Below, in pieces: positions 19,629-28,741 of a stretch of DNA of 64,000 nucleotides (position 1 is its first letter; the number at the start of each line of letters is the position of its first letter). The stretch is taken from the NCBI GenBank assembly GCA_947630825.1, contig CANRJA010000010.1:1-64000 (forward strand). Reading direction: 5' to 3'. Source of the stretch: an uncultured Clostridia bacterium. GTDB lineage: Bacteria > Bacillota > Clostridia > Oscillospirales > Ruminococcaceae. The notes under the pieces are model-generated. The model searched no databases, was not told where the DNA came from, and worked only from the letters and a program-made list of their open reading frames with translations. The position numbers and the translations under genes are program-made.

Positions 19629-21464
19629 TTATTTAACCTTTACTTTCCTCGTCTTCTTGATCCAACTGCTGTATACCTTCTGTGGCTTGCCGTTTGAATC
19701 TTTATAGGTTGCATATGCCCTAACCCTTACAAAATATGTCTTCTTGCTCTTTAGCTTCTTGATTGTTATCTTCTTCTTTGATGTTGTCTTTGTAAGAATT
19801 ATCTTGCTCTTCTTGAACTTCTTATTTGTTGACACCTGTACCTGATAGCCATTTGCCTTGCTTACCTTCTTCCAGGTAACTGTTATCTTCTTCTTTGCTT
19901 TGCTCTTAACAGTAAGCTTTGTTATCTTTGCCTGCTTCATTGCATTTTCTGCGTTCTTTTGTGCCTGTGATTTTGTATTGGTTATTTTGTTATCAGTTGA
20001 TGGCTTAGCATCGCCTGGTTTAACTGAACCCTGCGAAGGCTTTTTAACAAGGGCTTTAACTGCAGAATTTATATCCTCTGTCAGATATCTCATGCCTAAA
20101 ACGTGTGATTTCTCGCTCTTGGTAGACGCTTGCTCTAGCAATTCCTTTAACACTCCATAGCTTTCTGCGGTGTAATCTTTCTCTGAGTATTTATTTGCTT
20201 CTTCTACTGCTTTGCTGAGCTCCTCATAGGTTTTTGACATTTCTTCCCCAATATCAAAACACATAGCCCCGTTTAGAATAGCAGTATTCCATTGTTTTGT
20301 ACCCGAATAACAGTAGACATTTTTTGCTTTTGGTAAAAGAGATGGATCTGTTATTTCTGAGTATAGATATAAATTTTCTACTGAACCACCAACATTACTA
20401 TATAAAATATTACTTTTAACACTTTCAGGGACTTCTAAAGCTTTAAGATTAACTTGATTTAATGTTTTTTGTCCGATCTCAGTAAGCTGAGAGCCATCTG
20501 CAAATGCTATTTCAAATTCCGGACTGATAGGAACACCATTTAAATTGCCTCCTGTAAAACCAAGAGTAATGTCTGTAACAGATGCAGGTACAAGTATCCT
20601 TTTTAGCATTGGACAAGCAAAAAATGGCGAACCCCAAATACTTGTAATTCCCTCTTTTAATGTAACCGATGAAAGTTTTGAACACTCCTTGAATGCATAA
20701 TTAGTAGTTGATGAATTATTCCCTGAAGCACGTCCAATCCATTTCTGTACCGTTGACGGAATTACTATACTTTCAATGGCTGTATCTCTAAATGCTAACG
20801 GTCCTATCCCGGTTAATCCTTCCGAAAGTGTTACATTTTTTAATGACGTGCAGCCAGAAAATACACCCTCTCCCCAGCCATCTATAGTAAGTGATGACGG
20901 AATTCTTACACTCTCAAGTGCTGTACATTTATAAAATGCATTTCCTCCTAAAGCAGTCATACCTTCTGATAAAGTAAGGTTTTTAAGCTTTGGACATTCT
21001 TCAAAAGAATAGCAAAGATAAGGATCCCCAGTGGTTCTTTTAACAGAATTAAATTTTGATATAGTTTTTGGCAAAACAACAGTTTCAAGGTTTGGCATCT
21101 GATAGAAAGCACAAAATCCTACTGATGTTACTCCTTCTTCAATAACAACTTCCTTGATGTCCTCTTTATGCTCTTTTTTATATGTATAGATATCAGGATA
21201 GTCTGTTAAATCTTGATCAACACCATATTCCCAATCATAAGGCGTAGCCATTGCTCCATTACCTGATAATGTAAGCACACCGTCTGAATCAAGCGTCCAA
21301 GTTAAATCTCCGCAAGTACCGTTAGCAACTTCACTTGCTGAAACGGTCATTGCACCTGTAAGGGATGTTACTGCCATTGCTGTCGCTGCTAGCAATGACA
21401 AAATTCTTTTAATTCTCATAATTTTTATCCTTTCCCTATATTGAATAAGTTCCATTTGAAACAA
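19629..21464 (-). CDS. Secreted BspA-like leucine-rich-repeat protein with basic Fn3-like C-terminal domain (likely start 21419)
   Basis: Signal peptide; LRR_5-type units (CTSLKNVTLSEGLTGIGPLAFRDTAIESIVIPSTV); C-terminal KITVTWKKVSKANGYQVQVSTNKKF...YFVRVRAY. Confidence 0.8.
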   Translation of the reverse strand: MFQMELIQYRERIKIMRIKRILSLLAATAMAVTSLTGAMTVSASEVANGTCGDLTWTLDSDGVLTLSGNGAMATPYDWEYGVDQDLTDYPDIYTYKKEHKEDIKEVVIEEGVTSVGFCAFYQMPNLETVVLPKTISKFNSVKRTTGDPYLCYSFEECPKLKNLTLSEGMTALGGNAFYKCTALESVRIPSSLTIDGWGEGVFSGCTSLKNVTLSEGLTGIGPLAFRDTAIESIVIPSTVQKWIGRASGNNSSTTNYAFKECSKLSSVTLKEGITSIWGSPFFACPMLKRILVPASVTDITLGFTGGNLNGVPISPEFEIAFADGSQLTEIGQKTLNQVNLKALEVPESVKSNILYSNVGGSVENLYLYSEITDPSLLPKAKNVYCYSGTKQWNTAILNGAMCFDIGEEMSKTYEELSKAVEEANKYSEKDYTAESYGVLKELLEQASTKSEKSHVLGMRYLTEDINSAVKALVKKPSQGSVKPGDAKPSTDNKITNTKSQAQKNAENAMKQAKITKLTVKSKAKKKITVTWKKVSKANGYQVQVSTNKKFKKSKIILTKTTSKKKITIKKLKSKKTYFVRVRAYATYKDSNGKPQKVYSSWIKKTRKVKVK

Positions 21465-21600
21465 ACGCCTGAGCAGTCCCTGTGTTCAGGCGTTGTTTAC
21501 CTATTAAGGCTTATATTTAGAAATATTTTAAAGAAGGCTTTTTACTGTTATAACCTTTACTAACAATATTATTTAATAAACGTCATATCGTATTTAATGC

Positions 21601-23982
21601 CTACTTTACCTTAACCTTTCTAAGCTTCTTATTCCAATCACTATATACCTTATTTGTTTTGCCGTTTGAAGCTTTATAAGTAGTATAAGCTCTTACTCTT
21701 ACAAAATATGTCTTCTTGCTCTTTAGCTTCTTAGTGATTGTGAGCTTTTTCTTTTTAGTTGTCTTTGTAAGAATTATCTTGCTCTTCTTGAACTTCTTGT
21801 TAGTTGATACCTGTACCTGATAACCCTTTGCCGTGCTTACCTTTTTCCAAGTAACTGTTATCTTTTTCTTTGCCTTGCTCTTAACAGTAAGCTTTGTTAT
21901 CTTAGCCTGCTTCATTGCCTTTTCAGCATTCTTCTGCGCCTGTGATTTTACATTTGGCGTTTTGTTTGAAGGCTTAGTTGACGTATTATTGTTATTGTTG
22001 CCTGGCTTTGGAGTATCAACAGCCGGTGTCTTATCTTTAAGTCCCTGAATTGCAGCAGTAATTGCATTTGCAGCTGCATTTACATCTGCTACTGTTGCGT
22101 CGTCTTTCAATGCCTTTGCGGCATCAATTGCCTTTGTAAGCGCTGCATAACTCTCAGCAGTATAATCATCTGCACTGAGTGCCTCTGCACTTTTAATTGC
22201 ACTTGCTAATTTTTCCTTTGCAATTGATACGTCATTCATTGTCTTTATAATGTGTCCCTTTGCGTCAACAAACTCTACCTTTGTTATTCCGTATACATAA
22301 TCTGATGCGTTATCCCAAGTATACGTGAACGCTACTAGCATAATGCTTTGTCCCGCTTTTATCGGATTAGCAAGATCTAAAACAGCCATACGATCCTTGA
22401 AGCCCACATCATTAATACCGTCGGTTCCTTTTATTCTTACATATGACTTTTCTTCGTCAATTACTGCCTGAAGGTCAATGCTTGCATCCTTATTAAAGCT
22501 TACATCGCTTGCGCAGTCAAATGTAAATTTAATGCTTGTCGTTCCTTCTAATGATTCGTCTGTTGTGCCGCTTAAAATAGTTGTAAGGTTTCCTTTTTTG
22601 TATACATACGCAAACGGTTCTCCTGCAGGTACTGCTCCAACAAGCTTATTTATTGCACTTGTAAGCTTTCTTATCATTTCATCAATTACCGTCTTTGTTG
22701 CTGTTTCCTTCGAAAGTGCCTTTGCATCCTTTAATACACTTTCAACATTAGCATAACTTTCCGCTGTATAATCCCCGGGGTTTGATTCTGCTTTTGTTAT
22801 TAAATCCTGCAGATTTGCCCACTCTGTCGTTGTATCAGCAGGTGATTTCTTTAATTTATCCATTGCATCAGTTAATGTTTTTGTTGCTGCGTCTATATCG
22901 TCTTGAGTTTGACTACCCTCTTGCCTTGCAACTGTTTTTGCATGAGGCAAAGCTTCAGAACCAGTATCCCTACCAGTGCCAAAAACAGCCTTCCAAGCTG
23001 CTGGATCATAGTCATTTTCAACTGCGCTTGATTTAAAGCTTTCAGCGTCTTCTATTGCCTTGTTTAGATTTGTCTTATCTACAACTGCTGCGGTTACATG
23101 AACCTCTTTAATTGCTGAATTACCTAAGTATGTATCAGTTCCTTCAGCTACTGCTTTAAAATAATATGTGCCAACTGGTATACTATCAGATTTATAACCG
23201 CCAACTCCTCCGAATTCATGCAGGCAATCTAAATCTGTATACAACACAATTGTATATTTTGCATCTTCAACAGGCTGTCCGTCTACTTTTACAGTGACAG
23301 TTGGCTTAAATCCGTCCTTTGTACCATAAGCAATATCTTCACAGGCTATTTCTACTTCAGCGGTTGGTAATTCGCTTTCCATGACTTCAATATTATCTGC
23401 TGAAACTGAAGCACGGCCGCCTGACGTAGAATTAACTATTGTATTTTTTACATCTTCAGAAGTAACATAAATTTTAACAGATTCATTTATACCAAAAAAT
23501 GCATTAGAATTAACAGTTACACTTGAAGCATAAATATAAACTTCTTGAACAGTTGAAGACATAAAAGTGTTTAGGCCTAAATTCATTGCCCCAGTATTTT
23601 TCCAAGTAACAGTTTTTAAATTCTTGAATTTCTGAAATTGCAATGTACCTGTACCTGCCTCACCTGTAGGATAGGTAATGCTAGTAATAAAATTATCATC
23701 GTTAGTAATTACTAAACCCATTCCTAAATTCCTAACACATGTAACTTTTTGCTCCCCATGTTCACCATCATTATAGGTTTCTGGTATTACCAAATCTCCC
23801 GATGACATTTTAGACTGATAATCACTGGCTAAATTAACTTGATATCCGTTATAGTACTCATTCCAATTAAATGTTAAATAATCATAGTCTTCCGCCGATG
23901 CAGTAAATGTCATCGCTCCTGTAAGCGATGTTAGTGCCATTGCTCCAGCTGATAGCAATGACAAAAGTTTTTTAACTTTCAT
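21601..23982 (-). CDS. Secreted FIVAR-like repeat protein with basic Fn3-like C-terminal domain
   Basis: Signal peptide; repeated YTAESYAALTKAIDAAKAL-type units; C-terminus nearly identical to the neighbouring CDS. Confidence 0.75.
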   Translation of the reverse strand: MKVKKLLSLLSAGAMALTSLTGAMTFTASAEDYDYLTFNWNEYYNGYQVNLASDYQSKMSSGDLVIPETYNDGEHGEQKVTCVRNLGMGLVITNDDNFITSITYPTGEAGTGTLQFQKFKNLKTVTWKNTGAMNLGLNTFMSSTVQEVYIYASSVTVNSNAFFGINESVKIYVTSEDVKNTIVNSTSGGRASVSADNIEVMESELPTAEVEIACEDIAYGTKDGFKPTVTVKVDGQPVEDAKYTIVLYTDLDCLHEFGGVGGYKSDSIPVGTYYFKAVAEGTDTYLGNSAIKEVHVTAAVVDKTNLNKAIEDAESFKSSAVENDYDPAAWKAVFGTGRDTGSEALPHAKTVARQEGSQTQDDIDAATKTLTDAMDKLKKSPADTTTEWANLQDLITKAESNPGDYTAESYANVESVLKDAKALSKETATKTVIDEMIRKLTSAINKLVGAVPAGEPFAYVYKKGNLTTILSGTTDESLEGTTSIKFTFDCASDVSFNKDASIDLQAVIDEEKSYVRIKGTDGINDVGFKDRMAVLDLANPIKAGQSIMLVAFTYTWDNASDYVYGITKVEFVDAKGHIIKTMNDVSIAKEKLASAIKSAEALSADDYTAESYAALTKAIDAAKALKDDATVADVNAAANAITAAIQGLKDKTPAVDTPKPGNNNNNTSTKPSNKTPNVKSQAQKNAEKAMKQAKITKLTVKSKAKKKITVTWKKVSTAKGYQVQVSTNKKFKKSKIILTKTTKKKKLTITKKLKSKKTYFVRVRAYTTYKASNGKTNKVYSDWNKKLRKVKVK

Positions 23983-24251
23983 TGTTTTAAAAACCTCCTA
24001 AATATTATATATCAAACTTTTTTGCAGGCTGATTTTAACATCTGCCAAACGCCTGCTGTGATTTGGAGATGAATTGTGAATGATATGTTTAAATCCTCCT
24101 TTATAAGATAAAAAAATATATGCAGAAAGATATCCTTTCTACATATAACAATTACGAAACTCCAATCCCAATTTGGACAAAGAAAATTAAAAAAATCAAT
24201 TCTTTGTATGCATGCACAAAACAAGCACAGTATTTTTGTTTAATTTGCCCA

Positions 24252-24557
24252 TTAAAGCGTCATAAACAGCTCAGCAAACTGCTTTAACACGCCTAATGAT
24301 GAAACCAGTATAACAAACGCAGCAACAATAATAAAAACCACTCGTCTTCCCGCCGTACTAATCAAAGCGAAATAAGGTTTCTTTTGCCGTTTAATAAGCC
24401 TTGTCATTTTCTTTTCAAATCTTTTAGAGAGCTCATACTGAGGCAAATCCATATCATTATAGATATTCTTACAATTTGGAACGTCTAAATTAGTAAACTG
24501 ACTGCAATCATTTTCAAAAGCCTTTTCCAACTCAGTCTTAAATTCAGACCTCTCCAC
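24252..24557 (-). CDS. Small single-TM protein, putative anti-sigma factor
   Basis: Cytosolic N-terminus, TM VVFIIVAAFVILVSSLGVL; immediately downstream of ECF-type sigma gene. Confidence 0.55.
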   Translation of the reverse strand: MERSEFKTELEKAFENDCSQFTNLDVPNCKNIYNDMDLPQYELSKRFEKKMTRLIKRQKKPYFALISTAGRRVVFIIVAAFVILVSSLGVLKQFAELFMTL

Positions 24558-24558
24558 T

Positions 24559-25071
24559 TTAATCCGCCTCCAAAATTTTCTTTAGATGTGATTTAGCGCG
24601 CTGAATACGTTTATGAACGGCATCCTCGCTTATTTCAAACAATTTTGAAATATCTTTAGTTGATCTGCCGTAGATATAGTACATATATAAAATATCCTTT
24701 TCATTCTGGTTAAGGTTAGAAAGTGCCGATTCCAAATCAGACGATTCAGTTTTATCAAAGGTTTTCAGATCCAAATCGTCCTGAAACGGAATTTCTTTTT
24801 TCTTTTTATTTTTTCTATATATATCTATTGAAACATTTCTTACAATTATAACAAATTGATTAGCAGTTTTAGGGCAAATTGTTTTTTCAACTTTAGAGAA
24901 ATTTTTAGCAATACGCAAAAAGGCTTCCGAAACCGCATCCTCGGCGTCCTGCTGATTGCCGAGAATATTATAGGCGGTATACAACATGAGATTAAGATAT
25001 TTGTCATACAATTTTTTAAAAATTGTCTTATCCTCATCGTTGTCGATCATCGTCATGCAAACCATAAACAT
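24559..25071 (-). CDS. ECF-type RNA polymerase sigma factor
   Basis: Region 2 (YDKYLNLMLYTAYNILGNQQDAEDAVSEAFLRIAK) and region 4 (LNQNEKDILYMYYIYGRSTKDISKLFEISEDAVHKRIQRAKSHLKKIL). Confidence 0.88.
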   Translation of the reverse strand: MFMVCMTMIDNDEDKTIFKKLYDKYLNLMLYTAYNILGNQQDAEDAVSEAFLRIAKNFSKVEKTICPKTANQFVIIVRNVSIDIYRKNKKKKEIPFQDDLDLKTFDKTESSDLESALSNLNQNEKDILYMYYIYGRSTKDISKLFEISEDAVHKRIQRAKSHLKKILEAD

Positions 25072-25075
25072 AATA

Positions 25076-25255
25076 TCACACTCCTTTTACAATAATTAAC
25101 ATCAACATAATTATTTTCTCGGTGCGAATAAATTTGCTTTTAAAAACTAAAAAAAGAGTGTTAAGCAATGCGTTGTATACATTTCCGGCCAATTCAGATA
25201 AACCTACGTCTTTAAGTTTAATCTCTCCAGTCTTAAATTCAATTATACTTTCCAA
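25076..25255 (-). CDS. Small ORF with TTG start upstream of the sigma gene (59 aa; not in ORF track)
   Basis: AGGAGG at 25263-25268, 7-nt spacing to TTG; LESIIEFKTGEIKLKDVGLSELAGNVYNALLNTLFLVFKSKFIRTEKIIMLMLIIVKGV*; stop 4 nt before sigma ATG. Confidence 0.5.
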   Translation of the reverse strand: MESIIEFKTGEIKLKDVGLSELAGNVYNALLNTLFLVFKSKFIRTEKIIMLMLIIVKGV

Positions 25256-25530
25256 AACCTCTCCTCCTTATAAATATTCCTTAAATACTATTTACAAAAT
25301 CATTTTACACAAATCCAAAAATTCTTCACTAATTCGGGATAAAATTTAAACCTCCTTCGCAAAAATCACAAAAAAATATGTAGAAGAAAAAACTTCTACA
25401 TATATTATTAAGTAATAACGAATTTTTTTTATGTTTTTGGACAAAATAAAATAAAATTATTTAATTTTCGTATCACTGCACAAATCATATGCAAATTTTT
25501 TGTTAAAATTGATCACACTTTATATAAGAA

Positions 25531-25794
25531 TCAATACAAAGTCTTAAACTGTTTACGCAAAGACTTAACCCAAAAAGCAATCACAATGAGTAAGACTGCA
25601 ATAAAACAAGCCGCACGTCTTTTCGCTGTAGTAATCAATGTGAAGTATGGTTTCTTTTGAAGTTGAATTAATTTTGTCATTTTCTTTTGAAACTTACTAG
25701 ATAACTCAATTTGAGGCAAATTCAAATCAGATAAATCATTACAATCATTTTCAAAAGTTTTTTCCAAAGCAGTCATAAATGAAGACTTTTTCAT
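25531..25794 (-). CDS. Paralogue of the putative anti-sigma protein, without an adjacent sigma gene
   Basis: FMTALEKTFENDCNDL...LSSKFQKKMTKLIQLQKKPYFTLITTAKRR aligns with FKTELEKAFENDCSQF...LSKRFEKKMTRLIKRQKKPYFALISTAGRR. Confidence 0.6.
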   Translation of the reverse strand: MKKSSFMTALEKTFENDCNDLSDLNLPQIELSSKFQKKMTKLIQLQKKPYFTLITTAKRRAACFIAVLLIVIAFWVKSLRKQFKTLY

Positions 25795-26138
25795 CTTTAT
25801 CCCCCTCTATGATTTCTGACAATTTATTCTAATTTTCATCTAAAATGTTATTTTAAAAATTAAAATTTCTAATTTATATAGCTTTAGTATATCAAATTAT
25901 AATAAATTTCTCAATATATTATACTATAAAATTCACTAGAAATTTCTGCATTGTAAATAAATGTCGCAGTACATAGATTTACGTTTTTTCTTTTTTGTAT
26001 ATTTTTCCAAAGAGGTAAATACATAAAAAACCACTTATACAAAAGTATAAGCGGTATTATACATACCTGTTTATTGAAAATGAAATAGTAACGTAGTATA
26101 ATAACTGTAGAGTTATATCAAACTTAAAGAAGGCATTT

Positions 26139-26534
26139 TTGATGAACAGAGAACAGTTATTGCAATTTATATCGGAGAGGTACGGTATAGATGAAGAACA
26201 CCCTTGGATTAAGTACCCTAATCATACTGTATTTAGGCACTACAATAATAAGAAGTGGTTTGCGCTTATTATGGACATACCTAAAAACAGGCTTGGATTG
26301 GACGGAACCGATATGATAGATATACTTAACATCAAGTGCGACCCGTTATTAATAGGGACGCTTAGACAGGAAAGTGGATTTTATCCAGCATACCATATGA
26401 ATAAAACAAATTGGATATCCATTGCTTTAGACGGTAGTGTAAGTGAAGATAAAATAAAATGGTTGCTTGATATAAGTTTTGAATTAACGGCAATAAAGGA
26501 AAGGCATACAAAGAAGCAAAAGACTAATCAGTAA
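26139..26534 (+). CDS. MmcQ/YjbR-family protein (likely ATG at 26142)
   Basis: NREQLLQFISERYGIDEEHPWIKYPNHTVFRHYNNKKWFALIMDIPKNRLGL ... HMNKTNWISIALDGSVSEDKIKWLLDISFELT. Confidence 0.85.
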   Translation: MMNREQLLQFISERYGIDEEHPWIKYPNHTVFRHYNNKKWFALIMDIPKNRLGLDGTDMIDILNIKCDPLLIGTLRQESGFYPAYHMNKTNWISIALDGSVSEDKIKWLLDISFELTAIKERHTKKQKTNQ

Positions 26535-26629
26535 GCAAAAATAAGAACGTGTAAACAAATAAATGAATATCAAACATAAGAAAAACCGCACTTTCACGAC
26601 GAAGTCCGTAATAATGCGGTTTTATCTAT

Positions 26630-26706
26630 TGGCGCGCCAGGAGGGACTCGAACCCCCGACCTACTGGTTCGTAGCCAGTCACTCTATCCAGCTGAGCTAC
26701 TGGCGC
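26630..26706 (-). tRNA. tRNA-Arg (anticodon ACG), CCA encoded
   Basis: Reverse complement GCGCCAGTAGCTCAGCTGGATAGAGTGACTGGCTACGAACCAGTAGGTCGGGGGTTCGAGTCCCTCCTGGCGCGCCA. Confidence 0.95.
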
Positions 26707-26892
26707 AATGATAAATTTAATATTTTAATTTTAACTTGTTTATTATATCAAACCAAAATGAAAAAGTCAAGCATTAAACTTAAAAAATATAATAACTGTT
26801 TTTCAACTCTAATTTTGTATTCTAACAACTTGCAGTAACACCGCATATATATCAAAAACCGCCGAAGTTTTAACCCTCGACGGTTCTTTTTA

Positions 26893-28323
26893 TTATTTTA
26901 CCTTGATCTTATCTATCGCACTCAATTTGCTGTAGATTTTTATCTCTTTACCCTTTTTATTTCTGTAAGATGCGTATGTACTTATTTTTACATAATAAGT
27001 TTTGTTCTTCTTTATTTTCTTGCTATTTATATTGATACTGTTTGTCTTAACATTTTTCTTGAAAACGGTTTTCTTAAAGTTCTTATCTTTAGACATCTGA
27101 ACCTTATAGCCCCATGCCTTCTTTACATTTTTCCATGATACTTGAATGTTCTTTGATTTGCTCTTTAACGAAAGCTTTTTAATCTTAGAATTTTGCATAG
27201 CCTTATTTGCAACTTTTTTATCCTTTGCAACTGCTTTTGCACTGCGGATTGAAGAAATAGGCTTCATTGATTTTTTACTGCCTATCTTTGCATATTTTGC
27301 CTTTTCCCAATAACCGCCTTTTCCTTTTCCGGATATCATGTTTCCTTTTGAATCGTAAGAATATTTCATCCAACCAATTTCAGTCTCATACTTATTTTTA
27401 AAATATGTTACATTTCCTTTTGAGTCATAAGTATACTTATCCCAGTTGCCCTCACTATCCCCATAATAAGTTTTGTTTCCTTTTGAATTATAACTGTATT
27501 TTGTCCATACTCCATCACTGTCTATTGTGTATGTTAAATTACCCATGATATCATAAGTCGATTTGGACCAATATCCATTAGTATCCTTAAAGTATTCTGT
27601 TTGCACTTTTTTATTGTTATAATAAGTATACGTTCTCGTAGATACTAAACCGCTTTTCTTATGTTTACAAGATGTCTCATTGCCATATGCGTCGTATGTA
27701 TACTCTATCAAACCATCAGTGTCATCATCACTGCTAATTATATTTCCGTTTTCATCATAGATGCATTTATACCAATCGCCGTCACTGTACTTTAAATCTT
27801 CTGTTTTTATTTTTCCGTTTGCAAAATAAGTATATGTTTTCTTGTACCACGAACCATCGCTGCTTTGATTAAAAGTACAATTTCCATGCGAGTCAAATTT
27901 GGATTTTTCCCAAGAGCCATCCAACGATTGATAATGATATGTTATATTTCCCAATTTATCATAATTATATTTTTCCCATGAACCGTCATTGTTCTCAATA
28001 TACTCAGTCTTCTTTTTTCCATTTTTATAGTAAGTGTATTTATGTATTTGAGAGTCACCATTTTTGTATTCTCTGTATATCTCATTTCCTTTTGAATCGT
28101 AAGTATACTTCTCCCAGCCGTTATCTTTATCCTCATAATATGTACAAACATATCCTTTTGTCGGTTTCACAACACCATTACTATCTGAATCATCGCTTTC
28201 TGCTGACGAAGGCAAAACACTAACTAAGCTGACTGCAATAACTGAAGCTGTTATCAAATTCAGAATTTTTTTCATAATACTATTTCTCCTATATTTAAAA
28301 TTATATAATAAAAGACACAGCAC
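26893..28323 (-). CDS. Secreted YD-like tandem repeat protein with basic Fn3-like C-terminus (likely start 28275)
   Basis: Signal peptide; ~14 tandem units of (D/S)GxWxKYxYDSKGNxTY; C-terminal NIQVSWKNVKKAWGYKVQMSKDKNF...YYVKISTYASY. Confidence 0.75.
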   Translation of the reverse strand: MLCLLLYNFKYRRNSIMKKILNLITASVIAVSLVSVLPSSAESDDSDSNGVVKPTKGYVCTYYEDKDNGWEKYTYDSKGNEIYREYKNGDSQIHKYTYYKNGKKKTEYIENNDGSWEKYNYDKLGNITYHYQSLDGSWEKSKFDSHGNCTFNQSSDGSWYKKTYTYFANGKIKTEDLKYSDGDWYKCIYDENGNIISSDDDTDGLIEYTYDAYGNETSCKHKKSGLVSTRTYTYYNNKKVQTEYFKDTNGYWSKSTYDIMGNLTYTIDSDGVWTKYSYNSKGNKTYYGDSEGNWDKYTYDSKGNVTYFKNKYETEIGWMKYSYDSKGNMISGKGKGGYWEKAKYAKIGSKKSMKPISSIRSAKAVAKDKKVANKAMQNSKIKKLSLKSKSKNIQVSWKNVKKAWGYKVQMSKDKNFKKTVFKKNVKTNSININSKKIKKNKTYYVKISTYASYRNKKGKEIKIYSKLSAIDKIKVK

Positions 28324-28572
28324 GCCCTAATAGCATACTACGTCCATTATCCTACAACTATAAATCAAAGCAGCATTTTGTGTACAACTAATAAAGGTTA
28401 AGCAATTAAGCCCCCCCCCGTTGACATTTAATGACATTAAATATTGTACACATAAACATTCCTCCATGATAATAAAATCATAACATCTTTCGGCAGGATT
28501 GTCAAGCATTTTAAGATAAAAGATAAAAACTTGTACTTTAGCATATAAAAGCCGTCGAAGTTCTTAGTCAGT

Positions 28573-28655
28573 TTTTATTTATTATATACCTTAATCTTTT
28601 TAACCGTAATAAATTTGCTGAAAAGCTTTACTTCCTTGACCTTTTTAATCAATGT
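28573..28655 (-). pseudogene. Remnant of the 3' end of a second Fn3-domain protein gene
   Basis: Minus-strand ...VKKVKEVKLFSKFITVKKIKVYNK* resembles KKGKEIKIYSKLSAIDKIKVK*; adjacent GCCGTCGAAGTTCTTAG resembles the 3' hairpin at 26855-26882. Confidence 0.5.
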
Positions 28656-28676
28656 GAAATTATAGATATTTCACTG

Positions 28677-28704
28677 TTGACAAAAAAATCTAAACTATTA
28701 TAAT
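28677..28704 (+). promoter_or_regulatory. Sigma-A type promoter for the GH27 gene
   Basis: TTGACA (28677) 16-bp spacer TATAAT (28699). Confidence 0.7.
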
Positions 28705-28741
28705 AAAGTTACTAATTTTATTTAATGAAAGGAAAGAAATT

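Noticed and set aside
19858-20160. Paired plus-strand ORFs at 19858 and 21833 with identical starts
   Set aside because: Antisense shadows of the duplicated Fn3-like C-terminal module, not real genes
26563-26838. 91-aa plus-strand ORF containing [23 protein letters not shown]
   Set aside because: Known type of false ORF reading antisense through a tRNA gene (tRNA-Arg here)
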